DNA of 14,541 nucleotides from Zoogloeaceae bacterium (GTDB lineage: Bacteria > Pseudomonadota > Gammaproteobacteria > Burkholderiales > Rhodocyclaceae). Both the position numbers and the translations under genes were made by a program. The notes beneath the pieces are model-generated. The model searched no databases and had not been told where the DNA came from. It saw only the letters and a program-made list of their open reading frames with translations. Where the stretch lies: NCBI GenBank assembly GCA_031278735.1, contig JAITJU010000034.1:1-14541 (forward strand), written 5' to 3'. Shown here in pieces: positions 12,723-14,541 of this stretch (within the stretch, counting starts at the first letter, position 1; every line of letters begins with the position of its first letter).

Positions 12723-12968
12723 TCACCGCGCCATCGCGTCCGCCAGCGCCATCCTGACCGCGCCCTCGTCCAGAAAATAATGGCAGAGTTCCGTCCCCTC
12801 CAGCAGCAGCGCCGGCGTCAGTTCATCGTAACGCGCCAGCGCCGGATCGGCGTCGACATCCAGCACCTCCAGCGTGACGCCGTATTCCGCCAACAAGGGT
12901 TGCAGCGCCGCCTCCATCTCACGACAAAGGCTGCAATAGGAACGGCTGATCAGGGTCAGGGCGGGCAT
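12723..12968 (-). CDS. Small glutaredoxin-like protein
   Basis: The 81-residue protein is a single thioredoxin-fold domain of the DUF836/glutaredoxin-like type. It has the redox motif Cys12-Ser-Leu-Cys15 in SRSYCSLCREME, then VLDVDADP, and a cis-Pro region in LTPALLLEG. It probably takes part in thiol-disulfide exchange, though the partner is unknown. ATG 12968 is chosen because it starts directly at the first strand and has AGGA just upstream; a longer frame adds unrelated residues. It begins 25 bp after the mucD stop. In many beta- and gammaproteobacteria a gene of this kind sits between mucD/degP and lepA; lepA is not found next here. Confidence 0.87.
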   Translation of the reverse strand: MPALTLISRSYCSLCREMEAALQPLLAEYGVTLEVLDVDADPALARYDELTPALLLEGTELCHYFLDEGAVRMALADAMAR

Positions 12969-12993
12969 GGTCTTCCTGCCCGCCGTCCTCCGT

Positions 12994-14460
12994 TTATTGA
13001 TCACCGATGTCCTTGATGGTGATGAACACCTGTTGATCGCCGCGCCGCACCAGCAGGGTGACCAGTTTTTTATCCTGGGCGGCAAGGAGTTTATTGAATT
13101 GCTCCACGCCGCGAACCTCGATGCGCGCCCCCTTGCTGATCAGGGCAAGAATGACGTCGCCCACGCGCAAATCCGCACGGATGGCGTTATTCCGTATTTC
13201 CTCGATCACCAGGCCGCCATTGACATCCAGTTGCCGCTGCCGTTCGGCGGAAAGCTCGCTCACCACCAGACCCAGTCGGGTGGTTTCCCGCTCCGCTTTG
13301 GGCGCACGCCGCGCGCGCGCTTCCCGCTCGGATTTTTCTTCCTGGATTTCCCCCACCGTCATGATCAATTCACGCGCCGCGCCCTTGCGCCACACCTGCA
13401 CTCTCGCCTTGTTGCCGGGTTTGCTCGCCGCCACGATGCGCGGCAGGTCGCTGGAACTGACGATTTCCTTGCCGTCAAAACGCAGAATCACGTCGCCCGC
13501 CTCAATTCCCGCCTGATCGGCGGGGCCGCCTTTTTCCACGGAATTGACAATCGCGCCCACCGTTTTTTCCAGACCGAAAGACTCGGCCAACTCGCGCGTC
13601 ACCTCCTGAATCACCACGCCCATGCGTCCGCGGCTCACCTTGCCCGAAACGCGCAACTGGCTTTGCACTTCCATCGCCACGTCAATGGGAATGGCGAACG
13701 ACAACCCCATGTAGCCGCCGTTGCGGCTGTAAATCTGCGAATTGATGCCCACCACTTCGCCCTGCATGTTGAAGAGCGGCCCGCCGGAGTTGCCGGGATT
13801 GACCGCCACGTCCGTCTGGATGAAAGGCACATAATTTTCCTGCGGCAAAGACCGTCCCTTGGCGGAAACAATGCCCGCCGTCACTGAATTCTCGAAACCA
13901 AACGGAGACCCAATCGCCGCCACCCATTCGCCCACGCGCAGTTTTTCCGGGTTGCCCAGACGCGCCGCCGATAGTCCTGTCGCCTCAATCTTGATCAACG
14001 CCACATCGGTGCGCCGATCCGCGCCAATGATGCGCGCGGAAAATTCGCGCCGGTCGTTCAGGCGCACCTTCACCTCATCGGCGGAATCGACAACGTGCGC
14101 GTTGGTCAGAATGTAACCGTCCGGCGTGATGATAAAGCCGGAACCCAGCGAATGCCGTTCCGATTCACGCGGCGCGCCGGGCAATCCGCGCGGGATGAAG
14201 CGCCGGAAAAAATCGGACATGGGGTCATCCTCGTCAAACGGGAAGCCCGGAAAAATCTGCGCGCCGGAACGTCCGCTCACAACCTGCGTGGTGCTGATAT
14301 TGACCACCACCTGCCCCTGCCGATCCGCCAAATCGGCAAAATCAGGGAGCGAACGCGCCGCCGTCCCCGCATTTGTCGTCTGCGCCTGAACACCGCCCGC
14401 CAGCAGCAAAAACACGGCAAGAAACACTCGGATCGAGCGCATGGATCGTTGTTGCATCAT
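12994..14460 (-). CDS. mucD: Periplasmic serine endoprotease of the DegP/DegQ/MucD family
   Basis: The 488-residue protein starts with a signal peptide (IRVFLAVFLLLAGGVQA, cleavage likely after Ala26). The trypsin-like domain has the full triad: His122 in LTNAHVVDSA, Asp152 in RRTDVALIK and Ser225 in NPGNSGGPLF. Two PDZ domains follow, at about 270-355 and 390-480; the first has GRMGVVIQEV and the second GLVVSELSAE. It should degrade misfolded envelope proteins in the periplasm and, as MucD, dampen the sigma-E response. ATG 14460 is preceded by AGGAGG at 14468-14473; a second ATG follows at once. The downstream neighbour is the glutaredoxin-like gene, as expected for mucD. Whether rseA/rseB (mucA/mucB) lie upstream is outside the window. 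degP or degQ are equally valid names. Confidence 0.95.
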   Translation of the reverse strand: MMQQRSMRSIRVFLAVFLLLAGGVQAQTTNAGTAARSLPDFADLADRQGQVVVNISTTQVVSGRSGAQIFPGFPFDEDDPMSDFFRRFIPRGLPGAPRESERHSLGSGFIITPDGYILTNAHVVDSADEVKVRLNDRREFSARIIGADRRTDVALIKIEATGLSAARLGNPEKLRVGEWVAAIGSPFGFENSVTAGIVSAKGRSLPQENYVPFIQTDVAVNPGNSGGPLFNMQGEVVGINSQIYSRNGGYMGLSFAIPIDVAMEVQSQLRVSGKVSRGRMGVVIQEVTRELAESFGLEKTVGAIVNSVEKGGPADQAGIEAGDVILRFDGKEIVSSSDLPRIVAASKPGNKARVQVWRKGAARELIMTVGEIQEEKSEREARARRAPKAERETTRLGLVVSELSAERQRQLDVNGGLVIEEIRNNAIRADLRVGDVILALISKGARIEVRGVEQFNKLLAAQDKKLVTLLVRRGDQQVFITIKDIGDQ

Positions 14461-14467
14461 GTTTTTT

Positions 14468-14473
14468 CCTCCT
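14468..14473 (-). promoter_or_regulatory. Ribosome binding site of mucD
   Basis: A perfect AGGAGG on the minus strand lies seven bases before the ATG at 14460, supporting this start over the in-frame ATG at residue 7. Confidence 0.75.
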
Positions 14474-14541
14474 GAAATTCAATATTCGCAATATAGGGTT
14501 CCTCGGACGATTTTCCAGCCCCGACGCGCCGCGCCATCCAC

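Noticed and set aside
12967..13887. 306-codon plus-strand open frame
   Set aside because: It is antisense to mucD, which has an intact triad and PDZ domains.
14461..14541. End of an upstream gene such as rseB/mucB overlapping mucD
   Set aside because: One minus-strand frame stays open to a TGA overlapping the mucD ATG, but 25 codons show no family signature, so I cannot support a gene.
1..14541. CRISPR array or rRNA
   Set aside because: I see no regularly spaced direct repeats with unique spacers and no rRNA-like sequence on either strand.

Overview
The window looks like chromosomal DNA from a GC-rich proteobacterium, most likely a betaproteobacterium or a close gammaproteobacterium. The grounds are a MucD/DegP-type periplasmic protease followed by a small glutaredoxin-like gene, Shine-Dalgarno sites of the AGGAGG type, many 4-bp ATGA gene overlaps, and a PaaK-type phenylacetate-CoA ligase. 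I cannot name the species.

Region 1 (1-6814, all minus strand) is a biosynthetic cluster. In transcription order it encodes an exported YiiX-like permuted NlpC/P60 cysteine hydrolase, a DegT-type PLP sugar aminotransferase, an SAM methyltransferase with an extra N-terminal Rossmann-like domain, a 75-residue acyl carrier protein, a FabH-like ketosynthase III, a FabG-like SDR reductase, a NeuD/PglD-type left-handed beta-helix acyltransferase, and the first 36 codons of a Rieske-type ring-hydroxylating oxygenase that runs off the left edge. The simplest reading is a pathway that builds a short (3-hydroxy)acyl chain on its own carrier protein and loads it onto an amino sugar, with methylation and hydroxylation as further tailoring. 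That would serve a surface polysaccharide or protein glycan. The product is an inference.

Region 2 (7099-7487) holds a complete tRNA-Ser(GCU) on the plus strand. It is followed by the 3' remnant of an IS200/IS605-type tnpB gene with its right-end hairpins, the part that gives rise to omega/reRNA in intact elements.

Region 3 (7485-11160) is accessory. It has a translationally coupled pair of unrecognised genes, one coiled-coil and repeat-rich, the other Ala/Gly-rich with a duplicated amphipathic segment. Two toxin-antitoxin modules follow back to back in divergent orientation, AbrB-type VapB/VapC on the minus strand and Phd-type antitoxin/VapC on the plus strand. Last comes a nucleotidyltransferase-like gene that has lost its C-terminus.

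Region 4 (11243-14460, minus strand) is core-like: mucD/degP, a glutaredoxin-like protein and paaK. The remaining 81 bases at the right end hold only the mucD ribosome binding site and sequence I could not assign.
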